From: Phaeosaccion multiseriatum
Lineage: Eukaryota > Ochrophyta, other classes
Length of the DNA stretch: 64,000 bases
Assembly: GCA_965112735.1 (NCBI GenBank)
Contig: OZ218961.1
Coordinates: 868,001 to 932,000, forward strand
Reading direction: 5' to 3'
A model generated the notes under the pieces. That model was not told the origin of the DNA. It made no database searches and worked only from the letters and a program-made list of their open reading frames with translations. Positions 31,471-43,604 of this stretch are shown here, piece by piece. The translations under genes were made by a program, and so were the position numbers. Position 1 is the stretch's first letter. Each line of letters starts with the position of its first letter.

Positions 31471-32880
31471 ATGAGCCAGGTCCGGGGAATGACAGTAGCC
31501 TCCACCGAAGCGCGCGGGCCTTCCGCCGATGCCGTGGCGTCCAAGGCTTCCGAGCCACCGGCTGCAGCACCCGCAGACTGGGATGGGGTGGAGGTACTGA
31601 GTGTGTTGGCTGCGAATGTGGGCTCCTTCCGCAGTCTGTGGGGCCTGTGTAGTGAGGTGGATGCAGTAGCCGGCAGGCGAGTTGCCCTGCACGGGACCAT
31701 GTCTAAGGCTGTTCAGGGCAGAATCCTGGACATGCTCGAGCACCAACAGCGATTGGATTTGAAAGGAAGGACCTTTTCTGCTGCTATTGGGAAGTGGCAG
31801 ACCACCCAGGGCTACCAGGGGGAGAAGGGTGGTGATAATGATGATCAAGTTCGTGGCAGGCGTTGCTTCTCCATCGCGGCGGTGACGCTGGGGCTCACCA
31901 CCTCTTTGTATCCCGGGGCCTCTGACGGGACGAGGATGGCGGACATTGCCCGTGTGCAGGCAGGGCTGACAATGCTTCCTCCTTCGCTCAAGCATCTTCG
32001 CTTCGGGGACTACTTTACGGCTCCTGAGTTACGCCTCTTGGACTTGTTTCCACTACTGGAGAGTTTGCATTTCGGGGACGCTTTCGATGGAGAGGTTCAG
32101 CTGCCGCACGGCTTGGCGGAGCTGAGCTTTTCGCACCTCTCCGCATTCAATCGGCAAGTGACCCTTCCTCCATCGCTGCGCAAGATTACTTTTGGGTGGC
32201 ACTTTAATCAGGCTGGCTTGATTCTACCCGAGGGTCTGGAGGAAGTGGTCTTTGGCCCTCTGTTTGATCGGCAAGTGGCACTTCCCTCGTCGCTTCGGAA
32301 GATTACCTTTGGAGAAGACTACGATCAGCGGGACGTGCTTTTGCCCAACTGTCTAGAAGAGGTTTGCTTTGGGGACGCTTTCAATGAGCCCATAGTCCTT
32401 CCCTCATCGCTGAGAAAGATTTTGTTTGGTTATCACTTTAATCAGCGCTTGACTCTGCCCGGCTCCATAGAAGAGGTGGATATGGGCCCCAGGTTTGAGC
32501 ACCCTTTGGTCCTTCCCTCCTCACTCCGCAAGTTGCGTTTTTGTGAATCGTCTTGGTTCAATCAGCCATTGACCCTTTTTCCTGCCTCTCTTCGGACTCT
32601 GGAGCTGGGCATGTGTTACAAGCAGCCCTTATCGGATCTGCCTGATGGGCTGGAGGAGCTCAAGTTTAGCGAGCCCTCGTTGTTCAATCATCCACTCACC
32701 CTTCCTGCCTCTCTTCGGATTCTGAGGCTGGGGAGGAAGTACACACAGCCCCTCTCGACTCTGCCCCCCGGTCTGGAGCTGCTCGTCGTTTCAGAGAACT
32801 TCGACCTCCCTGAGGACCTGCCCGAGGGTGTTGAGGTCAAACGATTGAAGGCCCTGCACTGCCACGGCATAATCTTTTAG
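31471..32880 (+). CDS. FNIP/LRR-like repeat protein
   Basis: Single exon of 469 residues from the ATG at 31471; the frame is open from 31414 but begins there with GTG. After a roughly 170-residue N-terminal region come about 13 repeats of about 22 residues with the FNIP pattern (LPPSLRKITFGWHFNQAGLI; LPSSLRKILFGYHFNQRLTL; HPLTLPASLRILRLGRKYTQ). FNIP repeats, best known from Dictyostelium and giant DNA viruses, form LRR-like solenoids for protein binding. The N-terminal LSVLAANVGSFRSLWGLCSE may be an F-box-like helix. No enzyme domain is visible. It shares its upstream leader with the F-box-like/ankyrin gene at 53304, which hints at common regulation or family-wide leader exchange. Confidence 0.88.
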   Translation: MSQVRGMTVASTEARGPSADAVASKASEPPAAAPADWDGVEVLSVLAANVGSFRSLWGLCSEVDAVAGRRVALHGTMSKAVQGRILDMLEHQQRLDLKGRTFSAAIGKWQTTQGYQGEKGGDNDDQVRGRRCFSIAAVTLGLTTSLYPGASDGTRMADIARVQAGLTMLPPSLKHLRFGDYFTAPELRLLDLFPLLESLHFGDAFDGEVQLPHGLAELSFSHLSAFNRQVTLPPSLRKITFGWHFNQAGLILPEGLEEVVFGPLFDRQVALPSSLRKITFGEDYDQRDVLLPNCLEEVCFGDAFNEPIVLPSSLRKILFGYHFNQRLTLPGSIEEVDMGPRFEHPLVLPSSLRKLRFCESSWFNQPLTLFPASLRTLELGMCYKQPLSDLPDGLEELKFSEPSLFNHPLTLPASLRILRLGRKYTQPLSTLPPGLELLVVSENFDLPEDLPEGVEVKRLKALHCHGIIF

Positions 32881-33027
32881 TTTTCTGGCTGCTCGACAAC
32901 GCTGATTTTACTCGTCTTGCGTGGCATCTCTTTGTGATGAAGGAGGAGGAGGAGCCCAAAAAAAAAGAAAAGAAAGTAGGTTGATCGAGATCCGATGAGG
33001 TTCAGAAGACCCAAATTTTCCCAACCC

Positions 33028-33109
33028 TGTTACGTGTTCGAGTGGTCTAAGAAGCTCGACTCAAGTTCGAGTATACAATGTATGCGAGAGTTCAAATCTC
33101 TCCGTTTGC
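33028..33109 (+). tRNA. tRNA-Leu(CAA)-like sequence with decayed distal acceptor stem
   Basis: D arm (TTC, loop with AGTGG, GAA), anticodon arm (CTCGA, loop CTCAAGT with anticodon CAA, TCGAG), class II variable arm (ATAC, AAT, GTAT) and T arm (GAGAG, TTCAAAT, CTCTC) all fold. A-box TGTTCGAGTGG and B-box AGTTCAAATCT are present. A long T-rich run that could stop Pol III begins about 4 bases downstream. Only three of seven acceptor pairs form (positions 5-7 with 66-68); the outer four do not. It may be a degenerate tRNA gene, a tRNA-derived SINE head, or a tRNA needing editing. Confidence 0.55.
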
Positions 33110-33112
33110 AAT

Positions 33113-33150
33113 TTTTTCTCTTTTTCTCTTTTTTTTTTTTTTTTTTTTCA
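33113..33150 (+). terminator. T-rich run after the tRNA-like sequence
   Basis: T6, T5 and then about 22 consecutive Ts broken only by CTC. Consistent with Pol III termination if the tRNA-like element is transcribed; also consistent with the T-rich end of a retroposed element on the other strand. Confidence 0.4.
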
Positions 33151-33339
33151 CTCCTCCTGGCTCCTCCATTTCCCCTCTCTCCACACACACACACACACAC
33201 ACACACACTCATTCTCTCTCTCTCACTGTGTGCGTGTGCAGCGTGCGTGACCGAGTGCTTGGGGGTTCCTGCTAAGCAGAGAGGTCCGATGGCAGTGGAT
33301 GGCCTCAGAGAAGGGGGTTCTGGCGTATGGGAAGATTTG

Positions 33340-33862
33340 TGTGTGATTTATGTGTGATTTTGTGTGATTTCATGTGATTATATGTGTGATTTTGTGTGAT
33401 ATTGTGTGTGATTTTATGTGATTATATGTGTGATTTTGTGTGATTGTGTGTGATTTTGTGTGATTTTGTGTGATTTCATGTGATTTTGTGTGATTTTGTG
33501 TGATTTTATGTGATTATATGTGTGATTTTGTGTGATTGTGTGTGATTTTGTGTGATTTTGTGTGATTTTGTGTGATTTATGTGTGATTATGTGTGATTTT
33601 GTGTGATTATGTGTGATTTTGTGTGATTTCATGTGATTATATGTGTGATTTTGTGTGATTTTGTGTGATTTTGTGTGATACTGTGAGTGATTTTATGTGA
33701 TTATATGTGTGATTTTGTGTGATTTTGTGTGATTTTATGTGATTATATGTGTGATTTTGTGTGATTGTGTGATATTTTGTGTGATTTTGTGTGATTTCAT
33801 GTGTGATTATATGTGTGATTTTGTGTGATACTGTGTGTGATTTTATGTGTGATTTTGTGTGA
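33340..33862 (+). repeat. Minisatellite of TGTGTGATTT-type units
   Basis: About 520 bp of roughly 10-bp units (TGTGTGATTT, with CATGTGATTATA variants), forming a higher-order pattern of about 60-100 bp. The minus-strand frame reads as SHKITQNHT peptide and is not regarded as a gene. Confidence 0.9.
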
Positions 33863-34128
33863 ATGAATGCAATTTATTCAGAATTTATTAGAACAAAGAA
33901 ACACCCCTCAGCCCCAGTGATCGCCTCTCGACAAAAGGATGAGTCGGTGGAGCTGCGGCTAGGCTCTTGCTCTGGCTAAGCACCTCGCTGGCCAGTCTCG
34001 CCGCTCCTTCTCCTTGAGTCTAGTAAACTCTCCCCCCCCCCCCTCCTTAACATATCTGTCCTACCATAAACATCCATCTCTAACCCAGTCTAGCTGCTCT
34101 TGCCTGCTGGACACACACACAAGCCTCC
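33863..34128. other. Downstream region of the eIF3a gene
   Basis: Probably the 3' UTR of eIF3a (minus strand). No other feature seen. Confidence 0.5.
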
Positions 34129-36196
34129 CTACTTCTCGAGATCCGCCAGCTTCCGGCCCCCTCCCCACCGAACCTTCTTCTTTTCGCCGTCCTCGCCACC
34201 GCCGGCCCCACCAGCAGGCCCATCGTCTCCTCCTCCACCACCACCTCCTCCTCCTCCTCCACCTCTTCTCCAGCTCCCTCCTCCCTCCGCGCCACCCCCA
34301 CCGTAACGATCACCCCCTCCTCCTCCCCCCCTGTCCCCGCCATAGCCACCGCCCCTGTCACCTCCACCACCGTAGCGATCTCCGCCACCGTAGCGATCCC
34401 TGCCACCTCCGTACCCGCCCCCGTCATTGTCCCTGCCGTATCCTCCTCCTCCTCCTCCTCCTCCTCCTTCACCTCCTCCTCCCGATCGCCTCCAGCTGCC
34501 GCTCTCGGGCGCAGCAGGACCCTCTCCAGCTCCGCTGCCGTAGTCCCTCCTTCCTCCTCCTCTGTCGCCATAGTCTCCCCCACCACCACCACCACCTCCA
34601 TCACCGTATCCTCCCCCTCCGCGTCCTCTCCAGCCCTCTCCTCCACCGTCGTCTCCTCCTCGTGCCCCTCCACGACTGTACCCGCCGTCGTCACCGCCTC
34701 CTCCTCCTCCTCCTCCTCCTCCATCACCGCCTCGTCCCTGCGTGCGCCAGCCTCCTCCCCCACCTCCTCCATACCCTCCACCCCCCCCTCCATACCCTCC
34801 ACCCCCTCGCCTATCCTGATCGTACGACTGCTGCGAAGGGTTGGACGCTTCCTCTGCCGCTCTGGCCTGGTCTTGCATGTTCTGCTCGGCTTTCTGGGCC
34901 TCCATGCGCATGCGCTCCTCCTCCTCCCTCTCCCTCTTCTCGAGCTCTCGGGCCGCCTCCTCTTCAGCGAAGATTGCCTCCTCCTGGCGGCGGCGTGCCC
35001 TCGCCAGTTTGGCAGCTCGCAGCTCGAACCTGCGGGCAGAGAGATGGGTCGATGGATAGGCAAGAGAGAGGGAGAGAAGAGAGAGAATGGTGGAGGGTGG
35101 TGTCCGGGAGGGGGGAGGCGGGGGAGCGTAAGTAACAGGTTCAATGGAGCCAAAGGCCCGACTTCTTACAAGCGGCAAAAAACAAAGAGTTCAGCAGAGA
35201 ACGATAAGTGTACACCAAACAGCAACAGCAACAGCAGCTGAGCACAATCAGAAGGACAGACCCCAACACCACAAACACACGCAAATCTCCTCTTGCCACT
35301 TGCACCATCTGGACCAGAGGCGGCAACTGAGATACGACAACACTCACTTGGCTCTCTCCTGCGCGGCCTTGAGCTCCTCTTCAAAGCCCACCCTCCTCTT
35401 GGAGAGAATCTTCTCCTCAAAGCCGGCGCAGTGGGGCTGGATGTGCATCACCTTGGCCTTGGCCACCTTGTCTTCCTCCCACTGCTTCCTGTGGGAGACG
35501 AGGTGTGCCTGCCAGCGCCGCTCGTACTCTTCCTTGTCCTTGCCAACTTGAGCAGTGTACTTGCTCTTGAGTACAGGCATCTCCTCCTGTCGCATCGCGC
35601 GAGTGATGTAGTCCAGTCGCTTGGCCTAAGGGGCAAAGGGGGGGGGAAGGGAGGGGGTATGGAGTGGGTGGGTGGAGGGGAGAGAGGGAGAAAGAGAGAG
35701 AAGGGTAGAGGAGAGGGGAAGGGAGGGGGTATGGAGTGGGTGGGTGGAGGGGAGAGAGGGAGAAAGAGAGAGAAGGGTAGAGGAGAGGGGAAGGGAAGGG
35801 GTAGGGGTGTGGGTGGGAGGAGGAGGAGAGAGAAGAAAAGGAGGGAAGGAGAGAAAGAGAGGGAGAAATGGGTAAGTGTGGGCGAAGCAACACCAAAAGC
35901 GCCAAGACGCGGTAAACGACCGGAGAAGACAAGACAAGCAGCACAGTGCACAGTGCCGTCTCGTGTGACTTTCGTCTCAGCGTGAGGTGAGGGGATGAGA
36001 TGAGAGAAGTGCAAGCAGTACTAAAGTGTGGCAAGTGTGTCCCAAGTGTGGCAGTATCAGTTACTTTGAAAGTTTTGCGTTCAGCGAGGCAATGTCGCCT
36101 CTCAAACAAGAGGTGTCAGATCTCGGGGTATCGTCACCTACGGCCACACAACACACAAAGAGAGAGACAGACACACACGCCCTCTCTCCTTGCAGT

Positions 36197-36254
<58 letters not shown>

Positions 36255-38373
36255 AACGAATGCACCCCTGCACCCTGCTCCCTCAAACCGATCCCAACCA
36301 TATCCAACAACACAAGCAACTCAATCCCCTCCACTCCACTCCGGCCCCCACCCCACCGCACCGCACGCACACGCGCACACACACACACACACACATGTAC
36401 CCATTCATTGACATACCTGTGCCTTGAGCTTCTGCGAGAGCTCGTCCTGCTCCCTGGCGGCCTGATCCCTCTTCTTCTTGATGAGCGCCTCTCTCTCGGA
36501 GCCCTCCATCTCGTCCAAGCCTCGGGTATCCTGGCCGAGGGATCGGAGCTTTTGCTTCTGCTCGGCGAGGGTCATTTCATCCTCCATCTTTTGCATCTTC
36601 TCACGCTCTCGCAGCTTGGCCTCGCGCTGTTGATTTGAATCATGGATAGAGTGGTTGAATGACAGATAGATCGATAGATAGATAGTAAGGTAGGAGAGAG
36701 GCACGCAGGGCAGGGCAAGAGGGAGGGAGAGGGGAGAGGGGGGGAAGGCAGTGGCATACGTGCGCGTCAGAGATGGGTCGTCAACTTGTACACCTCGGTC
36801 GAGCAATCATTCAAAACCACAACTGCCCAAGGAACGAAAATAACACACGCACGCCCTCTCGTTGCTCCTCCAGCAAAGCTATTCATCAACTCTGGAGCAC
36901 TTGGAGCTACCAATGTCGATATCAATTTCCTCGCCATCTCAATCTCTGAACACTTGTCTTCACCCAGTCTGTAGCAATGTAATAACTCACCTCCAGTCTG
37001 CGGCTCTCCTCCTCCTTTCTCTTGGCCTCGTCCTCGGCCTTGATGCGCGCCGCCTCTCTCTGCCGCTCCTGCTCCTTGCGCTCCTGCTCCTCCTTGCGCT
37101 TCTCAATCACCTCCTTCCTGCCCAATGCCTCCTTGTGCTCGGCGTCCACGTCCCCGAGCACACGTGCGAAGAGGTTCATCCTTCGCTGTCGCTCCACCTC
37201 CTGTCAGGGCCAGAGCCCCAAGAGAGAGAGAGAGAGGGGGGGGGAGAGGGGGGGGGGGGGGGGGTGAGGAAGGAGCCACACCCCCACCTATCTACCCTAC
37301 ACACCCACGCGCACGCCCATTCCCACCCACACACATGGGTGGCATACGACACCCACCTTGGTCTCTGCCATGCTCTGGCTGCCCTCCATGGTCCCTAGCA
37401 CCTTGTCCATTTGCTTGGCCAGCACCGTGAGCTGAGTGCGCATCGAGTCTCCCTCCAGCTTGGCCTGTTGGTTGTACACGGGGTGTACGTGTGGTGGGTG
37501 TGGTTTGTGAGTTGGGGGGCGTGTGTGGTGTCCGGCGTGGGCGTGATGTGTGGGTGGGTGCAAACAAATAAAAAAGCGGGGGTCGACATGAGTAAAGAGG
37601 AGAAGTGTGAGATAAATAGAGCGGCAGAACAAAGTCCAAAGAGTCGCCGCGCACTTGAGTAAAGAGGAGAAGTGTGAGATAAATAGAGCGGCAGAACAAA
37701 GTCCAAAGAGTCGCTGCGCACTCTCATTTGAAGGCAGGCTTGCTTGCGTGCAACCAAAATCACAACAACAAAGCAACCACAGAACGAATGAGCGAATGCA
37801 TGCCCCCCATCATTTCCTTTCTCTTTCCCTCCTTCCCCCAACTCCCTTTTCCCCTCCCCCCTCAACTCTCACTCACCTGCCCAAACCGGAGGCACTCTGC
37901 CTGATGGTCGATGGTCATGGACAACTGCCTGGACTTGACCGCTCCCACGATGATCTTCTCCACCTCAGTAAAGTTGATGGAGAGGTTGCTAATGTACGCC
38001 TTGAAGTTGACGAGGCTCACTGTGTGGTAAATGTTGCCCAGCTCCTCCAGCAGGCGCAGCACAATGACTCGTTCGAGGGTGGGCAGGTAGCACTGCAGGG
38101 GAGGGATGGATGGAGGGAGGGAAGGAAAGAAGGAGGGAGGGAGGGAGGGAGGGAGAGAGGGAGGGAGGTAGGGAAGGGCGATGAGAAAGAGTGGGTAGTG
38201 ATACACAAGGGGCACTATCAACTCTTCTCACTACAAAGTGAGCTCCAATCACTTCCACACACACACACACACACTCACGCCCGCACACACACCCCCACAT
38301 CCACGTATCCACACCCTCAACCCCCCACACACCCACCGCCACCTATACACATACACATACATCCCCACCCCAA

Positions 38374-38404
<31 letters not shown>

Positions 38405-41400
38405 CACACCTTGAGCTGGTCAGGCTGCTCCCCTAGCCACTCCAAAATGGACTGCATCTCTTGCGCGATGGCGAGGGGCTGAACAGGCGACTCCAGCTGC
38501 TCGTAGAGGGTGCGCAGCTCCGGCGCGACGGCTGCCATGACGCCCTTGGCCACGAGTTCGGAGAGGAGGGAGGCGCGGGAGGGGTCGGTGTTGAAGCCGA
38601 GAAGGGTGGCCATGCGCATGTTCTTCTCCTTATTGAGGTCGTCGTCCTCGTATCTGTTTTGTGGGTAGGGTAGGGGAGGGGAGGAGGGGAGGAAGGAAGG
38701 AAGGGAGGGAGGGAGGGGGTAAGAATCACACATAGACCACCACCCTCTCTCTCCACCACACCACCCTTCCACCCCTCTCCATCTCAAAACTGGGCCATGG
38801 CAGTGGTCGTACTAACCTGATGGTGGTGCCGGCGTCTCCCCCCTTAACCTCGGGGATGGACAGCGTGGCCAGCAGCACACAGCTCGCCTGCTGAGTCCTC
38901 TCTGCCAAGGACATGCCCTTGTTGAACTCCCTCCCCAGGATGAAGTACCTGTACCAGGCATAGGCGTGGAAGAGGTAGTTGTCGCTCACCCAAAAGATGC
39001 GAGTTAGCTTCTCGTAGTACGAGGCCATGAGTCGAGCCTTGGGCACCTTCTTGCCGATTTGCATAATGTTGTAGATGTCTTCGACGGTTCGGAAACCCTC
39101 GGTCCAGAGCTCCAGGGTTGCGGCCACCTCGAGCTGGGGAAGCAAAGGAGGGCGAGGAGAGAGGAGGTGGAGGGAGGAAGAGGAGGGGAGGAGGATCATG
39201 AGGAGAGGAGGAGGAGCATGCGGAGGGAGGAGGAGGAGGTGGTGGTGGAGGGAGGAGGAGGAGGAGGAGGAGGAGGAGGAGGAGAAGGGGGTGGAGGGAG
39301 GAAGAGGACGAGGAGGATCAGTTGGTGATACCGCCGCAGCGGGCAGGAGAACAACGAATCTCTACTCGTCCTTTCCCTGGACAACGGACGAGACTTTCCT
39401 CTCTCACCTGCGCAAAGCGAGTCTGCAAATGCATCTCGATACCCTCGTGGCTCCATCCCTCCCAGCCCCTGAGCCTGTTGGTGGTCTGGGCAGCCGTGTG
39501 CTTTTGCAGGTTGGCAATGTGCTGCCTCATGGTGTCACAGAGACGGCGGAACTCGGTGGTGCGCTCGTAGCTCTTGCAGAACTGAAACGCCTTGGTGCAG
39601 GTGGTGTGGTAGACTTGCTCCAGCTTGCTGTTGGTCTGGGGAGGCAAGGAAGTGTATGGGAGGGAGGGAGGGAGGAGGGAGGAGGGAAGAAAGCAGGTTG
39701 AGACGACGCAAGATAGAAAAGCACGGACGCATACACACACATTCGCACATCCATACACACCCACTCAAACTCACACTCACACACACACAAACGTCTTCGA
39801 GGCCTCTAGAGGACTAATTGGAGAGTAAATGAGTCTACATCGCCCCCTTCTTGAGGGCTGCAGAGCGTATATTTTGTGTACTATCATCGGCCAAGAAGTG
39901 CTTTACGTTGTGTTGAGATCAATCATGTGACGTATTCCGCTCCACACATTCATGCATGAGAGAGAGAAAGAGGAATGAAATGAAACGGAAGAAAGAAGGA
40001 ATGATGCACGTCACTGAAGAACGAATGAAACGGATGACTCCCACTCACTGTCCTGACACTCAATATCCATCCCGTCCTGACACCCCCCCCCCCTCCTTCA
40101 CACTGCCCCTGTCCTGACACCCCTCACCTTGAGAATGTCCAGCACGGCTCTGTATGTCTCCCACAGGAACTTGAGCCATGGCACCACCACCTCTCTGTCT
40201 GTGCGCTCCTTGCCGCCCTCCTCCGTCATGGTGGAGAGCATAAGAGACTCCGGGGAGACCTACGGGAGGAGGAGGAGGAGGAGGAGGAGGAGGAGGGTTA
40301 GGAGGGGGAGGAGAAGGAGGAGGAGGAGGAGGAGAAAGAAGAGGAGAAAGAGGACGACGCCCACACCTACACACATGCGCACACCCACACCCACACAGAG
40401 ACACACACGCTTACCTCCGCCTCGAGATCCCCGATCTTGCTTGCCTCGAGCAGGGTGCGCTCGTTGGCCATCTGCCGAGCGGCGAGGGCCTTCGCCTCGG
40501 CTCGGTCCACGAGGTGGGAGATGATCACCTACGGTCGGTTGGTTTGGGGTGTGTGTTTGTTTGGTTGGGTTGGTTTGGTTTGCAAAGTTGTTGTAGGGTT
40601 GGTTTTTTTTGGGGGGGGGGGGGCAATGGGCGAGCAAGTAAGGGCGTGGGGTAAGAAAAAAGAAAGACAGTACCAGTGTTGTGAGGGGGGGGGGAGGGAG
40701 GGTGATAAAAAACGCATCGAAATAATCACCCCATGGAAGCAGGGCTGAAGCCAATTCGCTGTGGTTGTTGTTGTTGGTGGTGTTGTTTGCGTTGTTTGTG
40801 GTGTTGTAGAGATCAGATTACGATAAGTGTGTTTGTCGACACGGCCGCAGAGACTGTTATCTCTGGGCTCCGACTGGGGCGGCATCCACAGCGTGAAATC
40901 ATCCTTTCTTCATACAATAGTTGGCAACAGATGGGAACAACAACAACAGCTACAGCTACATCTACAACAACAGCAAGACCAACCCAGGCTCCCTCTACCC
41001 CACAGTCGCAAAATGAAAATAAAGGAAGAAAGAAGTAGGGCAACACTTCCAAAATGTATGTAGCTCGAAACAAAACAAGGAAGAAAGGGCCTTTTCTCAT
41101 CCTGCTGGAAATGATCAGAGTACGATAAGTGTGTTTGTCGACACGGCCGCAGAGACTGTTATCTCTGGGCTCCGACTGGGGCGGCATCCACAGCGTGAAA
41201 TCATCACTTCGTTCCCAACAGAAAGAAGGCACTTGAAAAACAGAACAAAAGCGAGTGAAACAATAATTTCTTGTGTACCTACGCACCTCAAGGGACTGGG
41301 GCGCCTGCTGCTGGGCCATGTTGCGGTACTGATGGAGACCATCCTGTTGAGGGAAGAGGAGAGGAGAGGGGACGAAGGCAGGCAGGGAGGGAGGAGGGAG

Positions 41401-42509
41401 AGAGAAAGTAGGAGGCGATACGGCGCAAGGAGAAATGCTGGTCGTCAGAGGCCTGAACCGAATGAAGACAGCAACGCAGGTCCTTTTCAGATGTTTTCTG
41501 TAGGCCTTACTCACTTCGCCCACCCACCCCACACACACACATACGTAATTCTTAGGTTCATTCCTCGAAGTCAATATCTTGCCCCCCCCCCCCCTCCCAC
41601 GGAAGGTATCCCGACTCTTCCGTCATCCTTCCACCGCGCCACCCGTGGACGCCTTCGACCTGTTCCTTCTTGTACACGCACGTCAGACACCTTAGCCTTG
41701 CACATCGTTGCCTTCGTGCACATCTTCCTGCTACGAGCACTGCATTAATAATACAAGTGCGGGTCCATCGCCTCTCTCTTGTTCCTGCCTCTTGTATACC
41801 AAACATTTGCCCCAGTGGAGTGGACCACTAGAAGCGACACACACACACACAAACACCCGCACTAACACCCTATCCACCCACGCACACACACACACATACA
41901 CACGTACCTTGGCCTCTCTGTGCTTCTGCAGATTAACGCAGAGATCAAGGTACTTGATCATAATCTTCTCGTAGATCTGCTGCCACGTCTTGTAGCGACG
42001 CTGGGCAAACACACCGTGCAGCAGCTCCAGCGCTGCCGCATGGTTGCCAATGGCAATGAGCTCTGTGCGGGGCGGAGCAAGGAGAGGGGATTAATGTGGG
42101 CGGTCGGGCGAAAAGGGTGTGAGGAGGAAGAAGCAGAAAAACAAGATACCGAAGACCGCAAGGAGCAGCAGGCAGACAAAGTCGAGCCGGCATAGTGTAG
42201 ATTGGGGAGGAACGATGGTGTGGAAGCAGAAAGAGCCTTTGAAGGGAAAGAGAGCCAATAGGATCCACCATTTTTCATCTTTCAGCGGGTAGCCCTTGCC
42301 ATCGCCACGACTGATGATGCATCACCACGACTGACGATGCAACTCAGCATGCGATATCGTCCACCAGCACCTCATCCTCTCCGCCCCCCCCCCCCCCCGA
42401 GCTGCTGCTGCTCCTCTTCGTCTCCCTCCCCCCTTCCCTCTTCGCCGCTTCCCTCACCATTGGCTCGCTTCAGAGCATTCTCTGGCTTATGGAACCAAGT
42501 CCCCACCAT
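34129..42509 (-). CDS. EIF3A: Eukaryotic translation initiation factor 3 subunit a
   Basis: Fourteen exons join in frame on the minus strand: 42509-42458, 42062-41908, 41343-41287, 40528-40415, 40259-40128, 39635-39408, 39133-38817, 38653-38410, 38092-37877, 37464-37357, 37200-36991, 36626-36417, 35625-35348 and 35029-34129, giving 1073 residues. The N-terminus ([20 protein letters not shown], then [20 protein letters not shown]) is diagnostic of eIF3a. The PCI region lies around residues 434-505 ([37 protein letters not shown]). A long charged coiled coil follows (about 510-810, Glu/Arg/Lys). The last exon then gives a roughly 200-residue Gly/Tyr/Arg-rich RGG-like tail in place of the animal DR-rich repeats, ending KLADLEK. 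eIF3a scaffolds the eIF3 complex and 43S/48S initiation in the cytosol. The ATG lies 376 bp from the divergent plastid-protein gene. Confidence 0.95.
37590..37722. repeat. 67-bp tandem duplication in eIF3a intron 9
   Basis: GAGTAAAGAGGAGAAGTGTG begins at 37590 and again at 37657. The two copies are almost identical through GTCCAAAGAGTCGC. Confidence 0.85.
40811..40902. repeat. 92-bp direct repeat, copy 1, eIF3a intron 3
   Basis: GATCAGATTACGATAAGTG through GCGTGAAATCATC. Matches 41113-41204 with essentially one mismatch (T to G in the ATTACG word). Confidence 0.9.
41113..41204. repeat. 92-bp direct repeat, copy 2, eIF3a intron 3
   Basis: Second copy, 302 bp away in the same intron. The near identity implies a recent duplication or conservation of a functional intronic element. 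Confidence 0.9.
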
Positions 42510-42885
42510 GCTGCTGCTCCTGCTGCTGCTGTCACCACTCCCTGCGGCAGCGCCCTGCGTCCCTGTTCCCTGTGTGGTCTTTGCTCAAATCAACTGGCTC
42601 CGTCCACACACCACAGCTTCGTCTACATACGTAACGGTACGTATTTCCAAAGATGCCCGTCTCCCTGATTGATTGAAGCAAAGCATTTTTACCAAAGGGA
42701 GAGAGCACTGATAGCAGGGAGAGCGAGTCTTCCTTACAACGACTGTAGCGGTCAGGCAGCAGCAGCAGAAAGAAGCTTCGAGTAAAGAAGAGAGAGCCTC
42801 TGAAAATTCATCTGGCACTTTCAGAGGAGAGGAAGGGTCGAGCAACTTTGTTCGCCAGGCGTGTCCTGAGGTCCACGCGGTAGCC

Positions 42886-43573
42886 ATGCCTACTACTGCT
42901 CCTGGTGCTGCCACTGGTGGTGTTGCTGCACAGGCGTCTACGCGCCTCGCACTTTGCATCGGGTCGGCAGCTTTGGCCGCTCAATGGCTTGGGCTCAGGT
43001 GTGAAGCCTTTATGCTCCCACCCTGTCGCACTTCAGCTTTGCAACAACAGCAGGGGGCAATTAGGAGCAGCAGCACAAGCAATTGTAGACGGCAGGAGCA
43101 GGCCATGCAGAGGTGCGAGTAGTGCCTCAGGCATTTGCATGTTCAATCTACATGCACGTTGTTGCTTCATGTATGTCATCACCCTCACTCTCACCCACTC
43201 CTTTGGCATCCTCGCTTATCCCCTCACCCTCACTCTCACCCACTCCTTTGGAACCCTCGCTTGCTCCTTCAGCAGTGGTGCGTCGTCGCCGCCCTCGAGG
43301 TTAGGCCGAAAGGCAGGAGCAGCAGCTGTGTCATTAGCATCCGCATCATGCAGAAAGGCCTTGTCGCCCTTGCGTGCTGCTCTCGGTGATGCAGAGGAGG
43401 TAAGCCAATGGAGAACACGTCATGCTGCGTTGTCTGATGTTCCGCGTCCTGTTTCTTAACTCCCTATTGTATGTCTCCTGTATCTCAACTCCCTCCTCTC
43501 CTCCCTGTCCCTCCCTCCCTCCCTACCCCTCGCCTGTCCTGTCCCTGCCCCCATCCTCCCCCCTCCTGTCTCC

Positions 43574-43604
<31 letters not shown>

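Noticed and set aside
33414-33632. Minus-strand ORF of SHKITQNHT repeats
   Set aside because: Translation of the TGTGTGATTT minisatellite.
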